A DNA stretch of 64,000 nucleotides from Primulina eburnea (GCF_022965805.1 NC_133108.1:38324051-38388050), one strand, 5' to 3'; shown: positions 21,646-35,033, counted from the stretch's first letter. A program made the numbers and translations. Notes: generated by a model not told the origin, from the sequence alone.

Positions 21646-23061
21646 GTAAGTTTCTTGCTTTTATCTGTTTTTGTTTTCAGTATCTGGATGGCGATTTTTT
21701 ATGCTTCCCTCTATTTGTTATATGTGGAACGTTTAATCTAATTGAGTTCTCGTTGTATCATCTCATGAATTTCAGTGATTTCTATTGTTTTGTGATATCT
21801 ATTGTACAATCAGAGTTGGTGTTTGAAGTCTTGTTTAGATTTCTGTTTTTCTTTGGCTATGTAATTTTTTTTTTTGGTTACGTTATCTGTTTGATCTAAT
21901 GGTATCTGTTGATTGCCATTTTAGGAGTCTTAGAGTGAAAAATATAGAATTAATGTTAAAAAAAATTGTTTGAGGAGTCGATCAAGTTTGTGGTTTCTAT
22001 GATAATAATTACACATCAATGGATTGTGTAGCTAAGATTTGGATGTGGGGAATCTGCTCTTTATTTATTTTGAGCAAGTTTTAGATGTCAGGTTTAAGAA
22101 ATACGGTTAGGTACATTGATGCTATTGAATTTCGGAAAAATATCAAAGGCAGTTCTATGGTATGAAATATGGGTATCCGTTTTGATACGAAACTCATTTA
22201 TTGGACTGTTATCACACCATGGTTAAACAATGATTTTCTCCTGCTCCGTTTTGTTCTTTGCAGTGTGCTGTCTTTTTAGAACTTAAATTGATACATTTGA
22301 TTTTGAGTTTATTTAAGTGATCTTTCCTTGGAGAAGGGACTTTTTTTGTGATGTTTCTGCTTTATGGAAATCTGATTGGATTTTGTAGTGATTTTTAGGT
22401 GGTTTATACCTATGTTGGCTAATTGTCATGATTTTTATTGGCCTTGGCATGTTCATCTCTTCTTTATAAATTGAGAAGTCATGAATGGGGTTTTAGGTGA
22501 GTGTTTTGTTTTTTAGGTTCTGTGGAACATCTTATCTATATATTCTTTGGATTTTAGAATTTTTTTTTCTTTTTTAATCAAAAGGTTTTCTTCATTTTAG
22601 GCCTCTTTCAATAAATCTGATAACTCTTTGTTTTCCATTGTCATTTTATGAGATATGTTACCAAACATGTACAACTTCAACTATCTATATAGTTCTTGTT
22701 GACAGCATAGTTATGTGTTTCCTTTATGCTGTATAATATAATCCTTTTCTAGTGGATTAGCTTGGATATATTGAACACTAATGTTATTTGTCATGTATAT
22801 GGAATTATGCTATAATCTAAATGAATGTTAAGGTGTTTGGCTGCTGGTTCCTGGTTCTTTTAGAGATGTTCTATGCTGAACAAATAAAATACCTATTTTT
22901 GGATTTCATTTGTTTGATTTGATATTTCCAGAAAAGGTTGTTTGTGAGTTGGTCTATAGTGTTGAAAATGTGGCATGTAAAAAATTTCAGGTCTTAAATG
23001 TTTGGAAACTCGAAGCCCTTTCATTACTTTCATTTGTAATCTTAATTTTTTTTCTCTGCAG
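21646..23061 (+). other. Probable 5' UTR intron of the CNGC gene
   Basis: A donor (GCC|GTAAGT, 21646) follows a CT-rich leader, and an acceptor (TTTTTTCTCTGCAG, ending 23061) precedes the first coding exon by 29 bases. The interval is T-rich with no coding frame, as in long leader introns. The upstream end of the leader is not defined. Confidence 0.5.
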
Positions 23062-23090
23062 TTGATATTGTGTTATGTGAATTATACGTG

Positions 23091-26000
23091 ATGTTTGATC
23101 TCAGTGGGCAGCGTGATAAGTTTCAAAGGTATCCTATTTCTTTCTGCCCACACATGTTATGAAACTGAAGGTTTCTTTGTCCTATGAAACTAGCTTTAAA
23201 TCCTAATTTTTTTCAAGATATTTTATGCTCTTATGTCGCAAATATGATGTTTAATTGTGTTATTTCCTTGAAGAGAAAAAAGCGAAGAAGTTCTGTTTTT
23301 TTAAGTTATGTGAGAGTAGGAAGATTTCCATCAAGAGTGAAAAGTAACAGCGCTTTCATTTTGAAAGTGGTAAATTACTTGACTTGGAAGAAAAAATCAG
23401 TTTTATTTAATCTTAAACATTTTTTCTTAAATATTCTTTTTCTTGGCGTGAAAGGTTTTCATCAGAGTGAATGCAACACCACAAATTCTGAAAGAGGTAC
23501 AGTTAACTCATAACTGATTTGGGGAAAATATCAGTTTATAATTAATCTAAAATATGTCCTCTTAAATATTTTTTTTTCTGAAGCTAGGTTGTATCTCAAA
23601 GTAACACTGTAGCATTATCTTGAGATGTAAACAGTTTCTCAAAAAATAAAAACATATGATGCTCAAATAGCTACACATAATTGTGCTTGCTGACATGGCT
23701 TGAGATGTTTCTATTTCTTTTATTGGTGTTGTGATTACGAAGGATCTTTTATGTTAAGGTTGGATGACCTGGACTCCAGACTTTCGTCCCCGTCATCTTC
23801 AGCTGTATCAAATAAGTGTGGCTTCAATATTGATGGTGTTGGCCGTGCTAGGCATCCAATTCGCTCTCCAGCAAAGTCCTTTAAGAAAGGAATGAGGAAA
23901 GGATCCCAAGGACTAAAATCCATAGGCCGGTCCCTTGGATTTGGCGTCTCTCGGGCGGTATTTCCCGAAGATCTCAGAGTGTCAGAGAAGAAGATATTTG
24001 ACCCTCAAGACAAATATCTGACACTTTGGAACAGGCTTTTTGTAATGTCATGTATTCTGGGTGTATCTGTGGATCCACTTTTTTTCTATCTTCCCGTTTT
24101 TAGTCAATCATCAAACTGCTTAGATATAGATCGAAAGTTAGCTATCACGGCTACGACACTGCGGACAGTTGTTGATGCTTTCTATCTTATTCACATGGTT
24201 CTCCAATTTCGAACAGCTTATATTGCTCCATCATCTCGAGTGTTTGGGAGAGGTGAACTTGTCATAGATCCTGCAAAAATTGCTAAACGATACTTGAAGT
24301 GCCATTTTATCATTGATTTCCTTGCTGTGCTGCCCTTACCACAGGTCTGCAGAAAACTCCCTCAACTTTGTGTTTCCCTCAACTTTGTGATTCATAGCCA
24401 CACAGAAAGATTTGATTATTTTGATTAAATTATGGTGAATTCTTGTTAGTGATCATATGTTCGATATCTGAGAAAGTATTTGGAGATTTTCTTGTGGCAT
24501 TAACACTTCTATATCTTGTTGAACTTGCGCAGATTGTCGTATGGAGATTTCTGCAGAGGTCAAAAGGCTCTGACGTACTGGCGACAAAACAGGCTCTACT
24601 TTATATCATTTTGCTTCAGTATATTCCTAGATTTCTCAGAATTTTTCCACTCACTTCGGAATTGAAAAGGACTTCTGGTGTCTTCGCTGAATCTGCATGG
24701 GCTGGTGCAGTTTCTTATTTGCTGCTGTACATGCTCGCCAGTCATGTAAGCCATATAAATGAAGTTCTTGAAATTTATAACATGTGTCTGAAATAAACTA
24801 AATGTAAACCATATATTTCTTGAACATTTTTGTGGTATAGATTTTGAGTCCAGTTTATGTGTCAATATCATCAAAATTTCTCCATTCAAGAAGTTTGTTG
24901 CTGATATTGATATTTCATCTGCATTTCCACCTTATGAAAAAACAAAATCAGGTCCTATCTCAAGTTCACCTTGAAAATAACATTGGTGCATCTTTGATTG
25001 GATTAGTTTTTCTGTAAGTATTGTTTCCATCATCTTCTGCATGGGTTTTTTGCAGATAGTTGGGGCTTTCTGGTACTTATTATCTGTGGAACGTAATGAT
25101 ACCTGCTGGCAGAAAGCCTGTAAACGCACGAAAGAATGCCACAAAAATTTCTTGTATTGTGGGAATCAGAAGATGAATGACTATGATACCTGGAGCAACA
25201 TCAGCAGTACTGTCTTAAGATCGGCTTGCCCTGTGGGTGATGAGAATAATCCGCCATTTGATTTTGGAATTTTTAAGCAGGCGTTGTCATCTGACATTGT
25301 TTCATCTAAAGACTTTCTGTCAAAATACTGTTACTGTCTGTGGTGGGGGCTGCAAAATTTGAGGTGAACTAACTTATGTGCATAAGCTAATTCACATATC
25401 TAAATCCAACCTGAGGATTTTCGTTATTTTGAAGTTTTGTCACAGTGCATCTTTGACCTGCCGAATTCACACTAGTAGTGTTCACCAAGTGCAGATGACA
25501 TTTTCTGATCTCTGATTCATTATAGTCTTTATTCTTCTTCATTTTCGTTTTTCATTTTTTCATTGTTTGGATTTTGGAGATGAAACGAGACATGCTCACC
25601 TTTCAAGTCCTGGAACTGGCCAAATCCTATACATGAAAATTTGGAAGATTTCTACTCTGGAGAGAGAGGCAAATTACTTAATAATATGCAGAAAGGATTG
25701 AGTTAAAGCAAGTTTAAATAATAAATTTTACCGCTTTCGTAGCTTAAAAGACAGAATACCAAAAGTAATTTGGTGTAACCACCAGGATTTTGCCTCCAAG
25801 ATTGGCTCAGAGATACCAACTCCTTGCTTTCTTCATCAGAGAAGCTTAGTGAAACTACAATTTCGTGCTTGTGTATTACTGAACACATTTTGATGGGTTC
25901 TCATATGTTAATAGGACCGACCACTGTAACTCAAGTCGCCCCTTCCAACATTTACGTCTTTTTCATCTTTCTTTTGACAGCACACTTGGCCAGGGACTTC

Positions 26001-27454
26001 AAACCAGTACTTACCCTGGAGAGTCTATATTCAGTATCGCCCTTGCCATTTTGGGACTTATTCTCTTTGCGTTGTTAATTGGAAACATGCAGGTATTTAA
26101 AAAAGTCGCCTATCTTCTTATATTGATTTCCATTGCCTCGAATTTGAATTAATTCCTTTTTGTTTTTGGCTTTTCAAAACGATGTCCAAATTTTTAAAAC
26201 AGAATAAATCCAGTGTATCTTGTATGAGACAATTGTGACTATGGCTGTTTTACCATCTCTATGATCCTGAGATATTCATGATGTTTGGTACCTGAAAATT
26301 GAGGAATCTTGTTTGGTTGTATCACTGTTACAGACATATCTTCAGTCACTTACTATTCGACTTGAAGAGATGAGAGTAAAACGACGTGACTCAGAGCAAT
26401 GGATGCATCATCGCTTGCTCCCCCAAGATCTCAGGGAGCGAGTTAGACGTTATGACCAGTACAAGTGGTTGGAAACGCGTGGAGTTGATGAAGAAAGTTT
26501 GGTGCAAACTCTACCCAAGGATCTTCGAAGAGACATAAAACGGCATCTCTGTCTGGCCCTCGTCAAAAGGGTAACTTTATTTTTTACATTTTAATTCTTT
26601 AACTCAGAAGCATTTCTACATGCACTTCACAATTCACATGATGTGATGTCCATTTTTATGCCCCTGAAACTGGTCTAAAACGACCTCCCATTTCTGGATC
26701 TTAACTATTGATGAATTAGATCTGCATGTTTGCTAATATCTATAATCTCCAATATTATAAGGTACCTCTCTTCGAGAATATGGATGAGAGGTTGCTTGAT
26801 GCCATTTGTGAGAGGCTCCAGCCTTCTCTATTCACGGAAAATACTTACATTGTTCGGGAAGGAGATCCAGTTGACGAGATGATATTCCTCATTCGTGGTC
26901 GTCTTGAGAGTGTGACTACCGATGGCGGAAGAAGTGGATTCTTCAACCGAAGTTTACTGAAAGAAGGAGATTTTTGTGGGGAGGAGCTTTTGACCTGGGC
27001 TCTTGATCCCAAATCTGGTTCTAATCTACCATCTTCTACACGAACTGTGAAGGCTCTAACTGAAGTGGAAGCTTTTGCCCTTTCAGCTGATGAGCTAAAA
27101 TTTGTCGCTGGTCAGTTCAGACGTCTCCACAGTAGACAAGTCCAACACACATTCCGTTTCTACTCACAGCAGTGGCGTACTTGGGCTGCTTGCTTCATTC
27201 AAGCAGCTTGGCGTCGCTATTCAAAGAGGAAAATCTTGGAACTTAGAAAGAAGGAAGAAGAAGCTGAAGAGTTAGCTGCAGCTAGCAGCAATGCTGGTGG
27301 AGGCTCATACAGCATCGGAGCAACGTTCCTGGCTTCCCGATTTGCTGCAAATGCTCTTCGTGGAGTTCATAGAAATCGAGATCTCAAGAGTGCTCGAGAG
27401 CTGGTCAAACTTCAGAAGCCCCCAGAGCCTGATTTTACTGCAGATGCTGATTGA
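23091..27454 (+). CDS. CNGC: Cyclic nucleotide-gated ion channel (CNGC5/6-like)
   Basis: Seven coding exons (23091-23128, 23759-24344, 24533-24745, 25056-25363, 25981-26092, 26334-26570, 26762-27454), all GT-AG and in phase, encode 728 aa, the usual CNGC length. The product is a plasma-membrane, Ca2+-permeable cation channel. After a cytosolic N-terminus with RLDDLDSR (typical of group II members) come S1-S6. The pore helix WWGLQNL runs to the filter STLGQG near residues 382-387, with the exon 4/5 junction inside the pore codons. S6 ends ALLIGNMQTYLQS. The cyclic-nucleotide-binding domain starts near residue 500, with the phosphate cassette GDFCGEELL at about 567-575. The calmodulin-binding IQ motif is FIQAAWRRYSKRK (about 643-655). 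The start ATG is the only one giving the conserved N-terminus. It is convergent with the next gene. Confidence 0.93.
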
Positions 27455-28122
27455 TGTTGTATTTCGTCTTTTGAAATGAGTGACGTTAGATGCTTGTTTA
27501 ATGGTGAAAAATGTGTATCAGGAAGAACTTGCAATTGTGAGGAAAATGGAGTATGGTAATATAACTGGGAGAAACAATATTATTTGAAGATTAGCCTCTC
27601 CCCTCTTTGTCACTTCTTATTTGATGCAATTTGTCAATACCGTTGTCGACCAACTTCTTATGAGTTATGACTTATGACTGGTGAATTCAAGTGTACCATT
27701 GTATATTTTCAAATAGATGAGTTTTATTAACAATTGCTTGATTTAATACATTGGTGTCAATAGTTGAATCAGTGGTACAAAAATTACACATTTACACTGA
27801 AATATATTACCTGTTGTGGAATAAGGTGTACGTCGAAAACATTACATGTCCCATGGGAGTATTGATCAATTTAAGTTTCTACTTTTGAGTGTTAATTTGG
27901 TTATTAAATTGTTTCCGACGAGCAACCAAAATTCTCGCCATAAATTTTTCTACAATTGCAAAAACATATAATAATAACAAATAAAGCCATAAAAAGCGAA
28001 AATGATGGTAACTTTGAACAAAAAAGTTAGTTAAAAGAGCAAATAATGTAAAAAACCAAATATTGAACAAAAAAAAAAAGGAAATTTGCAGAAATAAAGC
28101 CAAATTGTAAAGGTGTCTTTCT
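27455..28122. other. Convergent 3' flanks of the CNGC and EEP genes
   Basis: AT-rich DNA between two convergent stop codons, likely holding both 3' UTRs. The minus-strand frame at 27879-28145 is A/T-driven and has no domain. Confidence 0.5.
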
Positions 28123-31100
28123 TCATTCTCGAGTAGGCGATTCAATGAATCTTACCGTGCGTGGAAGCATGAATTCTGCAAATATAGGATAGTGCAACGA
28201 AGGATAATAACCATCGACATTGTCGCTGACCACCTCACACGAGACAGGGATCAATGGTCTGCCTCTGAAAAGAATCCAGTCGATGTGAAGATCTTGAGTT
28301 TGTCGATCCCAACAAAGACAAAGTGCTCGAAATACTATCTTTAGGAACTCGAGAACTCCTTGCTTGTCACCTGATAACAACTAATAAATAATAAGTATTG
28401 ATGCAAGGACTATATTTATGCCACTTCATTGAAAAAATAACAGTTGGTAACCATGCAACTCAACTTTTCATTCAATCAACAACCCAAACTCCAGTTTTTT
28501 ATTACCGTGTTGTATCAGCAACCTAAATAACAATGGAGGAAATTGATGTTTCCAAAACAATTAGACTTCAGTTTAATAGTGATGAAGGTGCAGTGCAAAT
28601 GTCATACCTTTAAATCCATGGTAAGTGCGAATTAAAGAAACATTTTTCCTCGTACGTGCATTGGGCCAAGCATCCCTCATATCACCTACAACACCATGTT
28701 CCCTGTAAAAGCAGCAAACATAAAACAAGAGAAAATACAGAGCTACAACTTCAATAGTTGTTTAGATTTGTCTATATGGCTGAACCTGTTTAGTTCTAAA
28801 CACATTTTAAAGGAGGAGGAGATAATGTTACATTTGTTTAACATTACCATGCAACAGAATGTGATATTTTGAACATTCTGTATCCAATCTTCGCTCTCTA
28901 AATGAGAATTTGATTGGTTTTAAGAGATATTCACCATAAGCATGGTACCTCGCAAAGTGTGTACATGGCATGGAGACGAAAAGAGACTATCAATAAAAAA
29001 TAAAATGAAGAACACGGGTTTCATGCAAGGGGGATAACTATGCCAGTTATTCTGGCCCACTAAGTGCAAATTAGTCAAGTTTAGTATTTCCTTTTTGTCA
29101 TAGAGCTGAGATAAGAAAGGAGAAAAGACAGCTCACTTCCATTAGGTTAGAAAAAATCTATTAATAATATTTATTTGTCCTTGTTCACTCCTTTAGAGTG
29201 CTAGAAAGACTAGAATACAATAATGGGTGAAAAATGCACGACACTAATATTCTTGTGGTTTGTTCAAGTCTAGCGAGATTTAATATCATCAGTGTCAACC
29301 ATACAACACACAGATTCTTGTACTCGTGCAAACTCATCCTATCATAAATTTCAACTTGATTCTCAATCAAACACGATAAAATTATTTCGAGATATCAGGA
29401 TTTGACAGAAACTACAAGTTTAACCCTGCGTTCTCAAGGATCGGTGTAGAAATGAAAAATAAACCACCAGTGGCAAAAATTGCATGGGGGTGGTATCGCA
29501 TGGGAAAAATGAAATAGCAAGGATAGATATCATAACCTCATTATCAAGTTTCAAGAAAGTTAGCATCCGTATCAATGGGAATATGGTAATCAGATAGCTA
29601 TATTAGAAGTATGAGACTCCAGTTTAAACATTGTGTATCGTCGCTGCTTTTTTCATACACCGGATTTTTAGGGAAAAATCAACTAACACCTCATGAATAA
29701 GTAGAGATGTCACCAACTTAAGTTTATCGAAACCTTCGTCAAACAATGAAATTGAGACAGCAACTGAAAATAATACCTTGATCTTCCAAGAAGAAAGCGC
29801 CCCGTTGTTGATTCCTTTTGTGTGTTAAACCCCCCACAGTAAACAACAGGCAAGCTAGGAGGTAAGGACGCAATATGCTGCCATGTGAGTAAAGCACCAC
29901 GCCTTCGAGCACGAGGACTAAACTCATCCATGTTTGTATTCACTATCTGAAATGAAAAACTGGGTGGCTCGACTCCTTTGAGCTGAAATGTGTACACAAT
30001 TTATTAAGGAAAAAAATATAGATGTGACGCCACTAAGCTAAATGAATGAAAAACAATTTTCTAAAATTATGAAAAGGATATAGCCCATGTTGAAATGCAC
30101 GGATCTGTGGAACCCCACGAGATGCTTCCAGGCACAGAAGGTGACTCTGACAACCAGAAGGTTCCACCTTCCAACAACTCAACCTACATGAAGCAATGAA
30201 ATATTATCTGAAGAACTGGTTTGTCGACTATTCAGATGATGAAGATCTAGACCAAAATGATTTTTTAAAGATGAAATTGACCTTATCCTTGTCATAAAAG
30301 ATAGTGCAATACTGATCTGAGGTATCTTCAAATCCTTTCCTTGAAACTCCAAATTGTTCATAACCTTGTTGATCAAAAGAATAAGTCCCATATCAAATAA
30401 AGCTTGAAGTCAATAATGAGATTTTAAACAATGAATATCAATCAGTAACAGCCCATTTGCTTCCCGAGAAGAGATGGGAAACATGTGTTGATCTTATCTT
30501 TACTTAGTTGAATAGGAACTTATTTATCATTTTATCTCTCTTTTTATTTATACCTTTATATTTTAAATTCCTAGGATTAGGTTATCTCATCTCCTTAGTT
30601 CTTTATTTAATCATTGCAGACTCTACATTTCAGAAAAGAAGTATATGATGTTTCACCAATTCTCTCTATTCTAACTACATGGTATCAGAGCTACAGGATA
30701 AGATAAGAAATGACCAAATACGGCATGTCAACGCCTAAATATCCCAAAATCCGGAGTCCAACCCTGCGTCAATTGATTTCCAGTCGGTACCCATTACTTG
30801 TCATTGATTGAATGGCAAGAATTATTTGCAGTGGTCACAATGCGTTATGTTGTTTATCTGTGGCCGTGGGAAAGATGGCTTCTTGTCCGGCGACGCGCTA
30901 TGTCCGGCGTCTGATGATCTGAAATTTTGGATCTGGAATTCGGAGATTTGCATGGTTATGTCTTGGTTAATAAACTCCATGACAACGGAGATTGGAGAGA
31001 ATTTCCTCCTCTATCGTAGTGCCAAGGATAACTAGGAGGCTGCAAGAGATACATATTCCTCCAAAGATAATACCTCTGAATTGTTTGCAATTTAATACCG

Positions 31101-34087
31101 TTTGCAAGATCTCCGCCAAGGGGAGTCCTCGGTCACCGATTTCTTTCTCTTTCTTACCGGTCTATGGCAACAATTAGATCTCTTTGAAGTGTATGAGTGG
31201 GAGTGTCCAGCAGATGGCAACCGATTTCGTGGTATTGTCAAGCAATGGAAGATATTCTAATTTTTGTCGGGCCTCAACTCACCATTCGATGACGTCCAGG
31301 GGATAATTTTGGGTACTAAGCCTTTACTGAGCATGTTTTTTCTGTTGTACGTCATTAAGAGAGCCGTCGGAAGATTATGTTGACACCGTCAGATCATCCT
31401 TCCTCCATTGACACATCCGCCTTGGCTGCCCAATATGATTCCCTTCTCCAAGCAATGACTCTGGTTGTAGTATGCGTATGATCTCTAACTTACCCGACAC
31501 TGACCAATTCAAGCAAGGTCGTCCATGGTGTCCCAAATGTCTCAAACCTACACATACGACACGTGCTGGAAAATTCATGGGAAACCTGCTGATTGGAAGC
31601 CAGCCCGGGAGAGACGTGCAAACACAATTGTTGTTGATCCTCCACCTTCAGAGCAGCAACCATTCATGAAGGAACAGCTTGATGCTCTTCAGAAATTGTT
31701 TGGACAGCCTCTTGTCACACCCACACCGTCTCTCAGTGGCACCGGTAATGTGGCTCATTCAGGCATTGTCTCCTTTACATCTTCACGGCATGATGTGTCA
31801 TCTTATTGGATAAACGATGCGGGGGCATCCGACCATATGACCAGGTGCCTCAGTTACTTTCATAACTTTCCGTAGTGCAACGCCCCTAACACAGTACGAA
31901 TAGCCAATGGATCTCTATCCACCATGACTTGTTGTGGCTCCATTCAATTATCTAGGATATATGCCTTCATTCAGTCTTATTTAAGCCCAAATTTGCTTGT
32001 AATCTACCGTCTGTTAGTAAACTGAATCATGAACTTGGCTGCTTGACTAAGTTTTTGGGTAATTCGTGAGTTTTCCAGGATGTGGCATTGGGGAAGACGA
32101 TTGACAGTGCTGAACTGTCTGCAGAATTGTACATTCTCAAGATAAACTTTCTGCCCCCACCATAAGTACCTCACTATGTTTCTGCTTTAAGTTTGAATAA
32201 GATCATGAATATTTTATTATGGCATTACCGTTTAGGTCATCCAAATCCATTGTATCTTCAGAAGTTGTTTCCCAACTTATTTAATAAATATCTATTCCTT
32301 TCCATTGTGATGTCTGTCAATTTTCCAAACATACTCCTGCAACTTTTAGACCCAATTGTTATAAACCATCTTTGCCTTTCTCCCTTATCCATAGTGATAT
32401 TTGGGGACCATCAAATACCCCCAACCTTAGCGAGACTCGCTGGTTTATCTTATTTATCGATGACCACACACGTCTATCTTGGGTCTTCCGCATGAAAAAT
32501 AAATCAGAAAGTGCTAAGATCTTTAAACATTTCCATTCAATGATCAAAACACAATTTTCTTCTCATATTCGTGTGCTACGCGTTGATAAGGCCTGTGATT
32601 ATTTCAACTCTGTGTTGGGAAGTTATCTGCAATCATATGAGATTATTCACCAAAGCACATGTGTGGACACTCCACAACAAAATGGGAAAGATCAACATCT
32701 TCTTGAGGTTGCCCGTGCATTATACTTTACCTCAAATGTTCCCCGATACCATTGGGGTGATGCAATACTAACTGCCACTTACCTGATAAATAGAATGCCC
32801 TCAAGGATACTGCAGTTTGAAACTCCCATCCAGACCTTCCTAGAAACTTATCCAAATGGCCGCTTAATGGAGCTTATTTGTCTCATAGTGCTTTATCATT
32901 GACACTTGATATGGTTGTGCTTTACATCGTTAGTCCTTCAATATAATCTTATTTCCACAAGAATTTTAGATTCAACAGAAACATGTAGGTGACTAGACAG
33001 GTCAGTTTTTTTTCTATCCGTAAATCAGTTATTTTCATCAATAAGTTATTAAAGATTTCATTGATCTAATGAGCAAGAATGGAACGTCTCAGTGCTGCAT
33101 TTCTGACAGGCAGCAAAATGCTATGATTTGTTTGTCCATAGGGATGTCACTATAAATAGTAAATTGACCGGAATCGGTCATGCATGCCTGGCCCCTAGTT
33201 ATAATGAAAAAGAAAATGTTGGTTGAGCAAAGACACGGTAGCAAAGACACCTCTGCAATACATCAATAGTCATTCATATAGTTACTTAATATTAAATTTG
33301 CAAGACCATATTTCTTCTCGACCCCCAACTGTATCTGCTCCTTGACGAGGCTTATAGCATCTAAGAAAGTAATGTTGTCATCTCAGACGTTTTAGCTTTG
33401 TTTCAAACAAAGGAAAAATTGTCAATGTTTAGCGACGTCAACCCAAAAGTAAGAATCAGGTAAATCTGATAGCTTGCCAACCTCAGTCAATTTGATCAGT
33501 TCGTGAAATAAATAATCATGCCACTTCCAATGATAAGGGCAAAACGGAACAATCCTTACCTTCGTCAACCAAAAACGAAAAAAATTCTAAATAATTCTAA
33601 GCTCGTAACAAACCAAATAATCAGATTAACTAGAAAAAAAATAGCAAACCATTTTAAGCTTTACCTGGCAAGCATTGCTGTAGGTAGTCTAACTGTGATT
33701 TCACGCCTGATCATAGGAAAATAAGAAAAGGGTAAACAAGAAAGTGAAAAACTCGTTAAATCACACCAAGATCACCAAACAAGTAAACATTTTTAACAAC
33801 TTAGAAAAGCAAGCGAACAATCAAGTAAATTCAAGAAAGCCCAGATCAGCCAAGTCAAGAAAACAAACTTTTAGGCCAATCAACATCCAAATCAGAAGTT
33901 ACATTTTTAACATACATAAAGAGATATACACACATATGTAATGACCTTGCTGCGTGCAAAGAATCATTGGAGAATAACTAGTTATCACAGTTACACACAA
34001 CTCTTTCCTCTTTTGCCATGAGTTGGGACTGTCCTCTGGCTGGTCCTCAAGAAGATTAAAGGTCATTACAGTCAGAGAAACACTCAT
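28123..34087 (-). CDS. Plant exonuclease/endonuclease/phosphatase-fold protein, seven exons
   Basis: Exons (minus strand): 33946-34087, 33665-33706, 30282-30364, 30082-30183, 29777-29991, 28608-28702 and 28123-28370; total 308 aa, all phases fitting. It resembles the plant DNase I-like superfamily proteins: MTFNLL (residues 8-13) near the start, then GTFWLSESP, NTNMDEFSPRARRR, TGRFLLGRSR, IRTYHGFKG and HIDWILFRGR. Catalytic positions differ from classical enzymes: GDFN is GGFN (176-179) and the final S-D-H is SLH (284-286), while N11 and D257 remain. Activity may be altered. The start ATG at 34087 is preferred over an in-frame upstream GTG. Intron 2 (3.3 kb) holds a Copia fragment; intron 4 is U12-type. 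Substrate and cell location are unknown. Confidence 0.88.
29992..30081 (-). other. U12-type AT-AC intron (intron 4 of the EEP gene)
   Basis: On the minus strand the intron begins ATATCCTTTT right after codon 123 and ends GTGTAC, with TTCCTTAAT as branch site about a dozen bases before the end. These are the three U12 consensus elements. No GT donor fits the exon phases, while the AT-AC borders join TGG GCT to ACA TTT in frame, matching the residues expected for the family. Length is 90 bp. Confidence 0.88.
30486..32902 (+). mobile_element. Truncated Copia element in intron 2 of the EEP gene
   Basis: An LTR of about 195 bp (30484/30486-30679) is followed by the Met-tRNA primer site TGGTATCAGAGC at 30680. 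Degenerate frames then give gag (NGKNYLQWSQ), protease (WINDAGASDHMT), the integrase N-terminal region (LLWHYRLGHPN) and the integrase core (LIHSDIWGPS, FIDDHTR, TPQQNGK). Stops and frameshifts break every domain. Reverse transcriptase, RNase H and the 3' LTR are absent; similarity ends near 32902. It lies antisense to the host gene, which favours tolerance inside an intron. Confidence 0.85.
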
Positions 34088-34331
34088 CGTTCCCACTGAT
34101 CAAGAAAGTGAGAGATAGGAGCTTTGCTTTGCTTACATGAATCGAGGAATTGAGAAGTGAAAAAGGCAAGTAGGAGGGCTATATGTGGGCTCCGACCTTC
34201 GCTGTTCGAGTGGCACGTGGGAAGAGACACGTTTCTCTGTCTTGTCGACAACATTTCTTTTGTTTGACTTTCTTTAAATTAAGTTTTTACAATTTTTGAT
34301 TTAAAAGCAATCAATATTCGCATATTATCTA
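34088..34331 (-). promoter_or_regulatory. Probable promoter and leader of the EEP gene
   Basis: Upstream of the ATG at 34087 (minus strand) lies CT-rich leader-like sequence (TCCTATCTCTCACTTTC), then a stretch with ACATATAGCCC around 34180 that could act as a weak TATA element. A GGCACGTGGGAAG word (G-box core CACGTG, about 34211-34223) is present. Only the position and the motif are seen; regulation is inferred. Confidence 0.4.
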
Positions 34332-34606
34332 TCTATACTTCTATACTATTATATTAAGTGTGAGAGTCTTAGAATAACTACATTTGAGGACACCAAAATA
34401 TTTAATTCTATAATTATCTTTCTTACAATATTTAAAGTCTTTTTAAGTCACTCCATATTTTAAATAGAAAAAAATCAAAATAAAAATTCCCTTTTAAATC
34501 GAATAACTTTTCTAAATCGAAAATAATTTCGTGTTAATTATTTAGTATTATTTGATCAAATTAAAAATAATAATAGCACATGCAATGCATGTGCATCTTT
34601 TCCTAG
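34332..34606 (+). mobile_element. Short non-autonomous Helitron, 275 bp
   Basis: Starts TCTATACTTCTATACTAT after an A, and ends with the hairpin GCACATGCAATGCATGTGC, a short T-rich spacer and CTAG before a T. This is the complete Helitron end signature with AT insertion. It lies about 245 bp upstream of the EEP start codon, in its promoter region. Confidence 0.8.
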
Positions 34607-35033
34607 TATTAATTATATCAAACATCTCTCCTAATCAAAATAAATAAATCAATCACTCACTCTCTTAAAATAAACAAAAAAAAGAATGTTTCCTCGACTA
34701 ATTTATTTTAGCTTTATAAAATACAAGTGCTTTCACTTATTATAAAATTATTTAGAATTTATTAAAATAAATAGTTATCATCGGTATCAAATTCTGACAA
34801 ATATTTATATATTCATAATGGTTAATATAAATCCAACTTTATCTTTCAATTTAAATCTTGTCTTTCGCATCAAACGATATCAAATGTCTATTTTATATGA
34901 GATTGTTGTTAGACTATAAACAAGTCATGGATAAAAAAAATCGTGCTGGGAGATTTGAAGACTAAGTGGCATGAACCTACGAGACTCTACTGCAATAACA
35001 AATCAGCCATCAGTATTGCATGTAGATAGAAGC
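34607..35033. other. AT-rich intergenic DNA
   Basis: Nothing recognised. Confidence 0.45.

Noticed and set aside
23184..23513. 109-aa frame between CNGC exons 1 and 2
   Set aside because: It lies in an intron, is T-rich, and has no similarity to the channel.
34088..34096. Upstream GTG as start of the EEP gene
   Set aside because: A plant nuclear gene should start at the ATG at 34087; GTG has no support.
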